Assembly: GCA_903864555.1 (NCBI GenBank)
Contig: CAIPGJ010000442.1
Location: 1 to 6,515 of the forward strand
DNA length: 6,515 bases
Source of the DNA: an uncultured Pseudomonadota bacterium
GTDB lineage: Bacteria > Pseudomonadota > Gammaproteobacteria > Burkholderiales > SG8-39
Direction: 5' to 3'
A program made the position numbers and the translations under genes. Under the pieces are notes generated by a model. That model saw only the letters and a program-made list of their open reading frames with translations. It searched no databases and was not told the DNA's origin. Of this stretch, positions 6,237 through 6,515 are shown in pieces. Every line of letters begins with the position of its first letter. The first letter of the stretch is position 1.

Positions 6237-6515
6237 CGACCGTAGAGCTTCTGCTTCTGCTCGCGGCGCGACTGCGCTTCGATGGTGAGCGTGGCGGTGG
6301 GTCGCGCCAGCAGGCGGGGAATGCCGATGGACTCACCGGTCTCCTCACAGTAGCCGTAGCTGCCATCCTCGATGCGCTTGAGCGCCTCTTCGATCTTGCG
6401 CAGCAACTTGCGCTCGCGGTCGCGGGTGCGCAACTCGAGGGCGTTTTCCTCCTCGATGGTCGCCTGGTCGGCAATGTCGGCCTCGGCCTCATGCTCGCGC
6501 AAGTGCTCCGAGGTA
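6233..6515 (-). CDS. dksA: DksA-family transcription factor with degenerate zinc finger, C-terminal part (5' end outside window)
   Basis: DksA enters the RNA polymerase secondary channel and, with ppGpp, adjusts transcription during starvation. About 94 C-terminal residues are visible; the frame stays open to the right edge, so the true start is outside. The coiled-coil tip motif DxxDxA, needed for activity in E. coli DksA, is present as DIADQA, followed by EEENALELRTRDRERKLL and the C-terminal helix. In place of the four zinc cysteines of E. coli DksA the positions read C, T, T, A (CEETG and TIEA), so the fold should not need zinc. Pseudomonas DksA2, made under zinc limitation, is built like this. 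Alphaproteobacterial housekeeping DksA is similar, so the residues alone do not prove a stress paralogue; the zinc genes downstream favour it. The apparent first methionine at 6502 is a TTG inside the gene, not a start. Confidence 0.9.
   Translation of the reverse strand, partial: TSEHLREHEAEADIADQATIEEENALELRTRDRERKLLRKIEEALKRIEDGSYGYCEETGESIGIPRLLARPTATLTIEAQSRREQKQKLYGR

Overview
The window reads as a zinc-starvation locus from a GC-rich proteobacterium. The DksA family, the TonB-dependent receptor and the layout fit a gammaproteobacterium best, possibly of Xanthomonadales or Nevskiales type. That placement is inferred from protein style and gene order, not from a marker gene. All eight genes are on the minus strand, so transcription runs from the right edge to the left edge, and both ends cut through a gene.

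In transcription order: (1) the C-terminal part of a DksA that keeps only one of the four zinc-finger cysteines (right edge to 6233); (2) a small exported His-rich protein (6236-5832), unusually starting at TTG over the dksA stop; (3) a COG0523 GTPase of the ZigA type with GxxGxGKT, CxCC and NKxD motifs (5762-4518); (4) a second small exported His/Cys protein (4521-4081) overlapping zigA by ATGA; (5) a ZnuD-like outer-membrane TonB-dependent receptor (4017-1894); (6) a 200-nt gap with three hairpins; (7) a ZrgA/DUF2796 periplasmic zinc protein (1693-1139); (8) a LolD/MacB-type ABC ATPase (1127-396); (9) the first 133 codons of its FtsX/MacB-type permease (399 to the left edge), overlapping the ATPase by GTGA.

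The genes make sense together. ZnuD would bring zinc or a zinc chelate across the outer membrane. ZrgA with the ABC pair would work in the periplasm and inner membrane. ZigA would hand scarce zinc to client enzymes, and a DksA without a zinc finger would keep the stringent response working when zinc is short. The promoter and the expected Zur operator are probably upstream of dksA, beyond the right edge.

The least-described parts are the two small exported proteins, which flank zigA and appear to be distant paralogues (H-x-x-S-H near the signal peptide, C-x-A-F-x-x-L in the middle, S-R-A/G-P-P near the end), and the structured 200-nt interval ahead of zrgA. No gene-free stretch exceeds 200 bases. 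No tRNA, rRNA, CRISPR, insertion sequence or attachment site was seen.
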